Assembly: GCA_902562135.1 (NCBI GenBank)
Contig: CACESE010000010.1
Location: 1-38,201 of the forward strand
Reading direction: 5' to 3'
DNA length: 38,201 bases
Source: an uncultured SAR86 cluster bacterium
GTDB lineage: Bacteria; Pseudomonadota; Gammaproteobacteria; Magnimaribacterales; AG-339-G14
A model generated the notes under the pieces. The model did no database searches and was not told where the DNA came from. It saw only the letters and a program-made list of their open reading frames with translations. Positions 26,530 to 34,257 of this stretch are shown here, one piece after another. The position numbers and the translations under genes were made by a program. Position 1 is the first letter of the stretch. Each line of letters begins with the position of its first letter.

Positions 26530-27423
26530 ATGAAAATATTGGAATATTTTATTTATCTAATATTAAAATTTTTGAATATTCTTCCTCAAAATATTCAAAA
26601 TTTAATAGGAAAGGCTTTGGGCAAGATTTTCTATAAGAAATTAGACGAAAGACGAGAAATAGCGAGATGGAATCTTAAAAAATGTTTTCCTGAGAAAACA
26701 GATGAAGAAATAAGTACAATTCTTAAACTAAGCTTTATTAGATTAGGAGAATCTCTTTTTGAATTTTTAAATGCTTTCTGGGCTTCAGATAAAAAGCTTA
26801 AGAAATTAATAATTAACTTTGATGAAATAAAAAACATTACAGAAGATTTAGATAAATCAAAAGGAAAGTTATTGCTATTTATGCACACTCCAAATTTAGA
26901 CTTAGTTGTGAGAGTTGCTTCTTTATTTATGCCTGTTTCAGGTATGGCACGAACACAAAGCAATAAAATTGTTGATAATTTATTTAAAGCAAGCCGAAAA
27001 AAATTTACAGAAAGAATTTTTGAGCCAAACGAAATTCTTGAACTTTTGAATTTTTTAAAAAACGGAAAGGCTTGTCTCTATGCTCCTGATCAAGATTATG
27101 GTTACAAAGGCTCAATCTTTGTAGATTTTTTTGGCAACAAAGCCTTAACGGTAAAATTTCCTTTCCTTGCAGCTAAAAGAGCAAATTGTGACGTTTATTT
27201 ATTTTCTACAAGAAAAAAGGGATTTCGTTACCATGTTGCTTTAGAAAAATTACTCTTGAAAAAAGAAAATGTGAAAGAGGATTTAAAAATAATTAATTCA
27301 AAAATTGAAGAATACATTCTTTCAAACCCAGAAAACTATTTATGGTTTCATAGAAGGTTTAAAAATAGACCAGAGAGCGAAGCGCCTTTCTATCCATCTG
27401 ACCTTTTAAGAAAAAGAACTTAA
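26530..27423 (+). CDS. lpxL: Lipid A late acyltransferase (LpxL/HtrB family)
   Basis: This family transfers a secondary acyl chain to Kdo2-lipid IVA at the inner membrane. The 297-residue protein has an N-terminal hydrophobic segment, the catalytic H-x4-D pair (H119, D124 in MHTPNLD), the APDQDYG region, and the C-terminal WFHRRFKNRPE motif. Divergent waaA, 73 bases away, makes its acceptor. LpxM or LpxP specificity cannot be excluded. Its 3' end overlaps convergent panC by 18 bases. Confidence 0.87.
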   Translation: MKILEYFIYLILKFLNILPQNIQNLIGKALGKIFYKKLDERREIARWNLKKCFPEKTDEEISTILKLSFIRLGESLFEFLNAFWASDKKLKKLIINFDEIKNITEDLDKSKGKLLLFMHTPNLDLVVRVASLFMPVSGMARTQSNKIVDNLFKASRKKFTERIFEPNEILELLNFLKNGKACLYAPDQDYGYKGSIFVDFFGNKALTVKFPFLAAKRANCDVYLFSTRKKGFRYHVALEKLLLKKENVKEDLKIINSKIEEYILSNPENYLWFHRRFKNRPESEAPFYPSDLLRKRT

Positions 27424-28260
27424 ATCTACAACAAGATTATCTATTAACCTTACTTGTTTATAAAAAACTGCAATTGCTATTAAGATTTTTGTGGAGTTAT
27501 TTTGACAGATTTCTAATGTTTTAGAATCTAAGATTTCTAAGTAATCTATTTTAAATCCTTTGTTTTCAATTATTTGAACATAATTGTCTTTTATCGTATC
27601 TAAATCTATAGGCAGTGTCTTTTTTTGTTTTTTAAACGATAGTTTAATTTCTTCTTGAATCTCAGAAAGAAATGTAAAAACTTTAGAAGCCTCTGTTCTT
27701 TGTTTGCTTGTAAGGTAGTTATTTCGAGAAGATAAAGCCAAACCATTTGTGTCTCTTACAACAGGTGCGCTTAAAAACTGTATCTCATATTGCTTAGTTT
27801 TTATTAAATGTTGAATGATTAGTTGTTGTTGAAAGTCTTTCATTCCAAAAACGCATGCCTGTGGATTTGTGACTTCAAAAAGCTTATTGACGATCGTTAT
27901 GACACCATTGAAATGCCCAGGCCTAGATTTAGCACAAAGTTTATCTGCAAAGGGAGCTTCAAGAGGCTCAATGTTTTTTAAAATTTCGTTTTCTTGAGGA
28001 ATAAAAACGCCGTGGCAATTATTTTTTTCTAAAATTTCTAAATCATTATCCAAAGTCCTAGGATATTTATCTAGATCTTCATTCGGACCGAATTGAAGTG
28101 GATTTACGAAAATTGATACTACAGGAAGAAAATTTTTTTCTCTGGCGATTTCAAGAAGATTAATATGCCCTTCATGAAGATTTCCCATAGTGGGCACTAA
28201 AGCAAATGGTGACGTGAAGGGATTGTTTGAAAGTTCTTCTAAAGATTTAACGACAATCAC
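27406..28260 (-). CDS. panC: Pantothenate synthetase
   Basis: PanC joins pantoate and beta-alanine with ATP to make pantothenate for CoA. The 284-residue protein has the HIGH-type nucleotide motif PTMGNLHEGHINLL, FVNPLQFGPNEDLDKYPR, GVFIPQ, the PGHFNGVITIVNKLF segment, FGMKDFQQ, and the SSRNNYL motif. The start is GTG, sharing one base with the panB stop (TAGTG), so the two are coupled. The N-terminus before the HIGH motif is slightly shorter than usual. Confidence 0.95.
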   Translation of the reverse strand: MIVVKSLEELSNNPFTSPFALVPTMGNLHEGHINLLEIAREKNFLPVVSIFVNPLQFGPNEDLDKYPRTLDNDLEILEKNNCHGVFIPQENEILKNIEPLEAPFADKLCAKSRPGHFNGVITIVNKLFEVTNPQACVFGMKDFQQQLIIQHLIKTKQYEIQFLSAPVVRDTNGLALSSRNNYLTSKQRTEASKVFTFLSEIQEEIKLSFKKQKKTLPIDLDTIKDNYVQIIENKGFKIDYLEILDSKTLEICQNNSTKILIAIAVFYKQVRLIDNLVVDLSSFS

Positions 28261-29072
28261 TATTCAAAACAATGTTCTGGCGAAGGGTAAGCCATGCTTT
28301 TAACGTCTCTTACATAGTTTAGCAAAGCACTTTGTATCGTTTCCCCTCCTTCTAAAAAGTTTTTTATAAATTTAGGCGGTTTTTCTAAGCAGGTTATCCC
28401 AAGCAAATCATGAACTACCATTATTTGTCCATCAGTAGCTGGTCCAGCCCCGATACCAATTGTTGGAATCGAAACTGCATCAACAATTTTTTTTGTCAAA
28501 CCGATTGGAATACATTCCAAGAGTAGAAGTTCTGCCCCTGCATTTTCTAAGTCTTTTGCCTCGGTAATAAATTTATCATGAGAAGAAGGATCTCTACCTT
28601 GAACGAAATATCCTCCAATCCTATTGATTGACTGTGGTGTCAAACCCATATGTGCGCATACCGGAATACCTTTGCTAGCCAGGAGTTCGGTGATTTTTAA
28701 GATTACTTCTCCTCCTTCAACTTTGACGCTATTTGCTCCGCCTTGCATTAATCTTGTTGCATTTGTGTAAGCAAGCTGCTCAGTTGCATAACTCATAAAT
28801 GGCATATCTGCCATAATGTGAGCATTGGTGTTTCCATTCTTCACGCATCTTAAATGGTAAAGAATATCTTCCATAGATACAGGGACAGTTGAATCATGTC
28901 CTTGAATGACCATTCCGAGACTATCGCCCACTAAAATCAATTCGACCCCTGCATCACACATCATGGAAGTCATAGTTGATTCGTAAGAAGTTAAAGCCGC
29001 AAACTTTTTTCCATCTTTTTTTAAGTCTCTCAAAGTTTGCAGAGAAATAGGTTTTTTAGATTCTACAGACAT
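28260..29072 (-). CDS. panB: 3-methyl-2-oxobutanoate hydroxymethyltransferase
   Basis: PanB adds a hydroxymethyl group from methylene-THF to ketoisovalerate, giving ketopantoate. The 270-residue TIM-barrel protein shows LTSYES near the start, LVGDSLGMVIQGHDSTVPVS (split metal/substrate site), GGANSVKVEGG, HMGLTPQS, and IGIGAGPATDGQIMVVHDLLG. Length is normal. ilvE, which equilibrates its substrate with valine, lies 5 kb away. It sits four bases after the glycosyltransferase-like gene in the same direction. Confidence 0.96.
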   Translation of the reverse strand: MSVESKKPISLQTLRDLKKDGKKFAALTSYESTMTSMMCDAGVELILVGDSLGMVIQGHDSTVPVSMEDILYHLRCVKNGNTNAHIMADMPFMSYATEQLAYTNATRLMQGGANSVKVEGGEVILKITELLASKGIPVCAHMGLTPQSINRIGGYFVQGRDPSSHDKFITEAKDLENAGAELLLLECIPIGLTKKIVDAVSIPTIGIGAGPATDGQIMVVHDLLGITCLEKPPKFIKNFLEGGETIQSALLNYVRDVKSMAYPSPEHCFE

Positions 29073-29076
29073 CTAG

Positions 29077-29802
29077 TTATCTCCAATGTTCCGCAACCCA
29101 AGGTGTGGGTAAAACCCTTCTATACCATTTTCCACTTTTACCTTCGATAGCCTCGGGAGGATTAGGTTTTCCATGAAAAATTATTATTTTAGCTTTTTTT
29201 GGCAAATGTGGAGTTAGAAAAAACTGCTTCAAGCCTTTTTGCACACAATTTTTTTTAAAACTTTGACACCATTCTACAGGCCAATACTCAAGGGAATGAT
29301 TATTTTTCATGTAATCAGATAAATATTCTTGCTCATTTCTATATTTTGCTCTTATTTTTTCAAAATTTTTTTCAAAATTATCTAAAACATCAGAAAATTT
29401 TCCAATTTCAAATCTATAAACTGAACTATTACCAGTGGCATCTTTCTTTACAAAATCCTTAATAATGAAAAAATCCCCCGATAAGTCAAATAATTGATCG
29501 ATGCTATCAACAACTATTAAGTCTAAGTCTAAAAAAAGACATTGTCCTTTGATATCGAAAATATTTTTTGAAAATGTGACTAATTTTGTCCAACCTCTTT
29601 CAGGTATTCCTTTTGGTAAATTTAATTTTGGGATGTCAAAAGCTTCTATAGCAGATGAGAGTCCAGAATTATCATCTGTTAAACAAATGAATCTGAATTC
29701 TCTTGCCAAATTCCTTGAAACCATGTTGTATAGCTTGTTCACATAGGACGCATCATATTTGTCTCCCCATTTCATACAAATTACATTTACTGGATTAGAC
29801 AT
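29077..29802 (-). CDS. Putative GT-A-type glycosyltransferase with DxD motif
   Basis: I do not recognise a characterised homologue. The 241-residue soluble protein has an N-terminal segment VNVICMKWGDKYDASYVNKLY, resembling the start of nucleotide-sugar-binding GT-A domains, and LFLDLDLIVVDS with a DxD at D92-D94 that could bind metal and nucleotide sugar. A PEAIEGKSGKW stretch and FHGKPNP near the C-terminus could complete the donor site, as the late His does in GT8-like enzymes. No signal peptide or membrane helix. It overlaps the alpha/beta hydrolase gene by 8 bases and precedes panB by 4. It may add a sugar to LPS core or to the glycan proposed for the neighbouring cassette; this is inference. 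Confidence 0.6.
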   Translation of the reverse strand: MSNPVNVICMKWGDKYDASYVNKLYNMVSRNLAREFRFICLTDDNSGLSSAIEAFDIPKLNLPKGIPERGWTKLVTFSKNIFDIKGQCLFLDLDLIVVDSIDQLFDLSGDFFIIKDFVKKDATGNSSVYRFEIGKFSDVLDNFEKNFEKIRAKYRNEQEYLSDYMKNNHSLEYWPVEWCQSFKKNCVQKGLKQFFLTPHLPKKAKIIIFHGKPNPPEAIEGKSGKWYRRVLPTPWVAEHWR

Positions 29803-30697
29803 GATTGGAAGATATAAATTTTTGAATTAAATTTTTCGTATCCTCTGTATTTTCAATCGGAAAAAAATGTGAACCTTCAACTTCTGAGACGCTAAAATTT
29901 TGTTTTTTATTTAGATAGTTTACTCCCTTAGATGAAAAGGTTGAAAAATGTTTAGCACGTAAAATTAAAATTGGTAAGTTTAATGCATTCAAAGTTCTAT
30001 AAGTTTTAAATGAAACCGTTTCAAAAGTTTTTGCTTCCCAAACAGGATTGCAACTAAGTTTTAAAATTGGGCCTTCCTCTTCAAGCCCTCCGCTTAAATA
30101 ATGTTCAAGCGAGATCGAAGGCCAAGTCTTAAACATACTTCTGCCCTCATAATGACTCATTGCCTGACTAAAACTATCAAATTTATCTCTCCTCTTTGCA
30201 GCACCTAAGACCTTAGTATTTGATCTGAGAGTTATAAATTTATTTTTGAGCTCTGAAAAAAGCGAAGTGTACGGATCATAAAAAAGCACAGGATCGAGCA
30301 TTATTAAATTTGAAATTTTGAATTTGTTACGCTTTGCAACTTCTGCCGCAACTATTGAACCCATAGAGTGACCAAAAAAAATAGCTGACGAAATATTTAT
30401 TTTTTCTAAAAATACCTCTGCGTCATCGGCATATTGATCCCACGATGTTAATTTTTTTGGGTCAGCTTGTAAGTTAGTTATTCCATGCCCCCTTTGATCA
30501 AAAGCAATAATAGTTTTCTTTCCGTCTAGCTTTAAATGAATCTTTTCAAGAAGATTCAAATAAGTTTCAGCGTTTAAACCAGTTGCATGAAAGAATATTA
30601 ACGGCTCGCTTTTGTCAGCACCTTCCAATTCAAAATAAGAAAAGTATCCCTCTTCATTTTCTACATATGCTTTTTTTCTTTGAACTTTTGAAAACAT
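29795..30697 (-). CDS. Alpha/beta hydrolase
   Basis: A serine hydrolase of the alpha/beta fold. The oxyanion segment FFHATGLNAETY, the FDQRGHGITN motif, the nucleophile elbow GHSMGS, a late acid near LPILILRAKHF, and a final His in EGSHFFPIEN are all present, so it should be active. There is no signal peptide. The substrate is unknown; esterase or acyl-hydrolase activity is likely. The frame continues upstream to an ATG at 30727, which would overlap the divergent methyltransferase start by seven bases; I prefer the ATG at 30697 (MFSKVQRK), which leaves a 23-base gap. It overlaps the DxD glycosyltransferase-like gene by 8 bases, so the two are translationally coupled. Confidence 0.8.
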   Translation of the reverse strand: MFSKVQRKKAYVENEEGYFSYFELEGADKSEPLIFFHATGLNAETYLNLLEKIHLKLDGKKTIIAFDQRGHGITNLQADPKKLTSWDQYADDAEVFLEKINISSAIFFGHSMGSIVAAEVAKRNKFKISNLIMLDPVLFYDPYTSLFSELKNKFITLRSNTKVLGAAKRRDKFDSFSQAMSHYEGRSMFKTWPSISLEHYLSGGLEEEGPILKLSCNPVWEAKTFETVSFKTYRTLNALNLPILILRAKHFSTFSSKGVNYLNKKQNFSVSEVEGSHFFPIENTEDTKNLIQKFISSNHV

Positions 30698-30720
30698 TTT
30701 TAATGATTTATTATAAAAAA

Positions 30721-31326
30721 ATGACATTAAACACTGTTAAAGGTTTTCTTGACAATATTGAAGGCGAAGAATTAGTAAAAATTGTTAAAAAATGCTCTAA
30801 CTTAGGCCCTTGTTTAGAAATCGGAACTTATTGCGGTAAATCGGCTTTGCTTTTGGGAAACGCCTGCAAAGACACAAATAATTTAGTCTTTACGATAGAT
30901 CATCACACGGGCTCTGAGGAGCATCAAATGGGGGAGGAATACCATGACAGAGAGCTCTATGATAAAAATATTTCTAGTTTTAATACACTTCCTGAATTTT
31001 TAAACAACTTAAGAAGTTCAAATTTGCAAAATTATATTTTGCCGATTGTTGGAAACTCAAAAGAAATATCAAAGCGATGGGAATTCCCGTTAGGAATGGT
31101 TTTTATTGATGGAGGACATAGCAGAAAAGCTGCATTTGACGACTATGAAAGTTGGCATCCTCACATTCTTATGGGCGGTTATTTATTGATTCATGATGTT
31201 TTTCCAAATCCAAATGATGGCGGCAGGCCCCCTTATGAAGTTTTTTGTGAGGCAAAAAAATCAAAAAATTTTGAAGAAATTAAATTGGTTAAAAGCTTGG
31301 CAATTTTAAAAAAAGTTAGCATTTGA
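30721..31326 (+). CDS. Methyltransf_24-type SAM methyltransferase, MeT1-like
   Basis: The 201-residue protein has a class I SAM-binding motif LEIGTYCGKSALLLG (residues 32-46), IDHHTGSEEHQ (59-69), FIDGGHS (128-134), and IHDVFPNPNDGGRPPYEV (157 on). The last block, with the first two, matches what I remember of actinobacterial proteins that include MeT1, the 1-O-methyltransferase that caps the first sugar in methylmannose polysaccharide synthesis. D130, H133, H158 and D159 are candidate metal or catalytic residues. It lies alone on the plus strand, convergent with the toroid gene (21-base overlap). The frame is open upstream to 30583, but homology begins at the ATG at 30721. Methyltransferase: confident; MeT1 role: inferred. 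Confidence 0.75.
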   Translation: MTLNTVKGFLDNIEGEELVKIVKKCSNLGPCLEIGTYCGKSALLLGNACKDTNNLVFTIDHHTGSEEHQMGEEYHDRELYDKNISSFNTLPEFLNNLRSSNLQNYILPIVGNSKEISKRWEFPLGMVFIDGGHSRKAAFDDYESWHPHILMGGYLLIHDVFPNPNDGGRPPYEVFCEAKKSKNFEEIKLVKSLAILKKVSI

Positions 31327-32295
31327 ATTTATTTTGAAAATTGAGTTTGCCGCTAAAATCACTGCAGCAGCAGTCCAGCTAGGCTTTTCAACTGGCCAGT
31401 ACTTTTTGTCTTTATAAACGAAACCAGTCCAAAATAAACTATCTTCTTCATCAACTAACTTTAAAATATCTTTATAAATCCCCTTTGCGAGTTTTAACTC
31501 CCCAATTTTATTTAATGCCATTATTAATTCACATGATTCAGCTATCGTTACCCAAGGTTCTTCTTCTACGCACTTACACCCAAGTCCTGGAACAACAAAA
31601 TTTTTCCATTTTCTTTTAATGATCTCTTTAGATTCCTCTTTATTATAAATATCGCATAGTATTGGATAATACCAATCCATACTATATCTAGATTTACTTT
31701 TCCATGATCTATCAAATCTTTGCGGCTTATTTCTTAAAGCATCTTTAAGCGAATTAAGTTCATGATTGAGCCGATAATTTTTTTTTCCTAGAATTTCAGC
31801 TATAACTGTAAAATCTCTCAAACTTTTATAAATTGATGAACATCCAGTGATGAGAGAATCATCCATCCAAATGTCGTTTTTATCCTTAGCCCAAAGAATG
31901 TCTCCTTCAGGAGTTTGGCCAGAAAGAACGAAGTCGGTAGACTTTTCTAAAAAGGGCCATATTTCCTCTAAAAAAGCATTATCTTCGAAGTGTAAAAAAT
32001 GATGCAGAGCACCAGAAGATATGTAAGCCGTGAAATTGGTTTCTTTATTGAAGTTTACAACTTCATTTTCTCTATATTCTGAATACCATGAGCCATCAGG
32101 CAGCTGAGAAGATTTAAGCCAATCAAATCCAGCTTTTGCTTCAACTTCCATGCCGAGCACATTTAGACCCATTATTGATTCTGTGTGATCCCATGGATCT
32201 ATTTTTCCGTCCGGCTCCCAAGCAATTGCTCCGGCAGAGTTTTGACATTTAACAATGTAATTTCCCAGTGGTAAAAGAGAGGCCTTATCTTTCAA
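31306..32295 (-). CDS. Alpha/alpha-toroid protein, MmpH-like putative glycoside hydrolase ('prenyltransferase' annotation)
   Basis: The 329-residue protein consists of helical repeats with Q/S-x-D-GSW type turns (SSQLPDGSWYSEYR near 66), as in terpenoid-cyclase/prenyltransferase and six-hairpin glycosidase toroids. The N-terminal block AGAIAWEPDGKIDPWDHTES (21-40) is the hallmark of an actinobacterial family annotated prenyltransferase; I believe MmpH, the endo-mannosidase of the methylmannose polysaccharide pathway, belongs to it. There are several candidate acids (D33, D36, E39). No signal peptide, so it acts in the cytoplasm. The start is TTG, behind GAGGG inside the upstream gene (11-base overlap); the next ATG is residue 42 and would cut the conserved block. 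Prenyltransferase activity is not supported by any motif I see. Confidence 0.7.
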   Translation of the reverse strand: MKDKASLLPLGNYIVKCQNSAGAIAWEPDGKIDPWDHTESIMGLNVLGMEVEAKAGFDWLKSSQLPDGSWYSEYRENEVVNFNKETNFTAYISSGALHHFLHFEDNAFLEEIWPFLEKSTDFVLSGQTPEGDILWAKDKNDIWMDDSLITGCSSIYKSLRDFTVIAEILGKKNYRLNHELNSLKDALRNKPQRFDRSWKSKSRYSMDWYYPILCDIYNKEESKEIIKRKWKNFVVPGLGCKCVEEEPWVTIAESCELIMALNKIGELKLAKGIYKDILKLVDEEDSLFWTGFVYKDKKYWPVEKPSWTAAAVILAANSIFKINSNANFF

Positions 32296-33007
32296 TATCG
32301 CCCTCTAAATTTTTAAAATACATAACAACGCTTTTGCCTATAATTGGTTGCAATAAAAATTCCAACAGTCTAGTAATGATAGGATTTTTAGTCATGTCCC
32401 AAACCAGAAAAGAATGATACGTGCTAATTAATTTCGATTGCTTTTTAGTCTCCCAAAAATAACATTGCATCCACCAATAAGGAGAATGCAAAGCATGAGC
32501 CCAATGCCTTTTATTGAATTTGAAGCCCAAGGAAATAACAGAATTTTTTAATTCTCTGTATTTGAAAATTCTTACGTGACCGCCAGGCTCGTTTTGATAA
32601 TCTTTACTTAATTTCCAGCACACCCATTCAGGGAAAAACTTTGGAACACTCAAAGCAAAAGTCCCATTGGGTTTAAGCACTCTCTTAATTTCTTTTAGAG
32701 CAGATTCATAATCAATTATGTGCTCCAGAACTTCAGAACAAACGACATGATCAAATGAATTATCTTCAAAAGGCAAAGTTTTTGCATTGCCAACCATAAA
32801 ATTGCAACTTTTTTTATCTAATCTTTCGTTAAATTGATCGAAATTATCATAGGCTTTTTTTACATCGTCAAAGCCCATATCAATACCATAGACATCTAAA
32901 TCTGCATGCATGTATGCTCCGAAACAATGTCTTCCTTGTCCACAGCCAATATCTAATATTTTTTGATTTGAATAAAAATCAAAATTTTTAAATCTAATCG
33001 TTTGCAT
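32285..33007 (-). CDS. Methyltransf_11-type SAM methyltransferase, MeT2-like
   Basis: The 240-residue protein has the SAM motif I ILDIGCGQGRHCFGAY (residues 18-33), an acidic post-I GIDMG, AKTLPFEDNSFDHVVCSEVLEHI, and VLKPNGTFALSVP. The C-terminal part (about 150-240), rich in aromatic residues (HSPYWWMQCYFWE), is not typical of ubiquinone-type methyltransferases and may bind a glycan. It sits between the GT4 gene (one-base overlap, TAATG) and the toroid gene (11-base overlap), an arrangement of strict co-expression. By gene set, the best match I know is the 3-O-methyltransferase of methylmannose polysaccharide synthesis. A role in lipid or LPS methylation is possible. Confidence 0.72.
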   Translation of the reverse strand: MQTIRFKNFDFYSNQKILDIGCGQGRHCFGAYMHADLDVYGIDMGFDDVKKAYDNFDQFNERLDKKSCNFMVGNAKTLPFEDNSFDHVVCSEVLEHIIDYESALKEIKRVLKPNGTFALSVPKFFPEWVCWKLSKDYQNEPGGHVRIFKYRELKNSVISLGFKFNKRHWAHALHSPYWWMQCYFWETKKQSKLISTYHSFLVWDMTKNPIITRLLEFLLQPIIGKSVVMYFKNLEGDIER

Positions 33008-34242
33008 TATTTTTGAAAATCTTTAATTGTATTTTCATAAGTTTCTGTAACCGATTCTGCTGCTCTTCTCCAATTTAATGCTTCAAGCACGCGTTGATAG
33101 CCCTTTTCGGCCATTTCTGCTTTTAAGCTTTCATTATTTATTAACTTCAAAATACCAATTCTTAGTTCATCTGAGTTTCCAGCTTCAACAACTATTCCAC
33201 AATCACTAATTACTTCCGGAATTGCACCTCCATCAGTTGTAACCACTGGTTTTTTACAGGCCATCGCTTCGCCTACCGCAAATCCAAATCCTTCATATAG
33301 AGAAGGTATAACTACTATATCAGCAGAACAATAAATTTCTCTTACTTGATTAAAATTAAGATCGTTTTTAAATGTAACTTTTTTTTCAATATTTAAGTAT
33401 TTTATTTTTCTCTCGGTGTGCCCTCCTTCATTAAAAGATCCAATTACGAAAAGCTCAAGGCTTGGATCATGCTTTAGAAGATTAGCAAAAGCATCCAACA
33501 AATAATCTAAACCTTTCAAAGGAACATCTGCGCTCGCTACAGTAACAATTCTTTTAGAAACTGTTTTGCTTTGATCGGGATAGAAAATCTCAGTGTCAAT
33601 TCCATTAAGAATAACTGATATATTTTTCTCGGATACTTTGAAATCTTCTTGAATATTTTTTTTTGATGAAACAGATACAGTGATAATTTTATTTAAACGT
33701 TTCGCAACATACGTTTGCATTCTTAAAAATGAATGCCATCTAATTTTTAAAATTTTCAAAAATATTGAACTTATACTTTGCAGCTCATATTTTAAGTCTT
33801 TGGAAATGGGATGATGAATTGTTGTGACTAGAGGTATTTTTTTTTGCAAATATAATAATTCATAACACAGACTTTGATTGTCATGAATTACATCATATTC
33901 ATGTAATCTATTTTTAAGAAGTTTTTTTAGTCTTTTCCCAAAAGTATAAGGTTCTGCAAATCCGCCTGAGTTAATGCTGAGCCATTCAAATAAATTTAAT
34001 GGGTTGATTAATTCTTTAAACGAGACATCTGAAAATTTATTATTTCTTGAATACAGATCTAAACTAGGGATTGTTACCAAATTTACTCTAGCATCTAAAT
34101 TTGGATAAGGCGGCCCCGAGAAAACTGTTACTTCGTGGCCAAGATTAATCAAGGCTTTACTTAAATGAGAAATGTAAATTCCTTGACCACCTGAGTACTG
34201 GTTACTCCTGTAACTCAATAAAGCTACTTTTAACTTTCTCAT
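33007..34242 (-). CDS. GT4 glycosyltransferase, ManT-like
   Basis: This 411-residue GT-B enzyme has an N-terminal acceptor domain beginning KVALLSYRSNQYSGGQGIYI with a GGQG donor loop, the FSGPPYPNLD block, and a C-terminal donor domain with VASADVPLKGLDYLLDAF and the E-x7-E signature in SLYEGFGFAVGEAMACKKPVV. The first blocks closely resemble actinobacterial GT4 proteins that sit with the two methyltransferases and the toroid; ManT, the alpha-1,4-mannosyltransferase of methylmannose polysaccharides, is the candidate equivalent. It is the first gene of the GT4-methyltransferase-toroid run, starting 15 bases after ilvE on the same strand. An LPS-core transferase is the main alternative. Confidence 0.75.
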   Translation of the reverse strand: MRKLKVALLSYRSNQYSGGQGIYISHLSKALINLGHEVTVFSGPPYPNLDARVNLVTIPSLDLYSRNNKFSDVSFKELINPLNLFEWLSINSGGFAEPYTFGKRLKKLLKNRLHEYDVIHDNQSLCYELLYLQKKIPLVTTIHHPISKDLKYELQSISSIFLKILKIRWHSFLRMQTYVAKRLNKIITVSVSSKKNIQEDFKVSEKNISVILNGIDTEIFYPDQSKTVSKRIVTVASADVPLKGLDYLLDAFANLLKHDPSLELFVIGSFNEGGHTERKIKYLNIEKKVTFKNDLNFNQVREIYCSADIVVIPSLYEGFGFAVGEAMACKKPVVTTDGGAIPEVISDCGIVVEAGNSDELRIGILKLINNESLKAEMAEKGYQRVLEALNWRRAAESVTETYENTIKDFQK

Positions 34243-34257
34243 GATTTTTAATTTTAT

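Noticed and set aside
30583-30720. N-terminal extension of the Methyltransf_24-type protein.
   Set aside because: It is antisense to the conserved start of the alpha/beta hydrolase and lacks family resemblance; homology starts at the ATG at 30721.
34192-34199. TGAGTACT, the core of the known SlmA site, inside the GT4 gene.
   Set aside because: Only the 8-base core matches; the flanks differ from the 12-base consensus, and single cores occur by chance.
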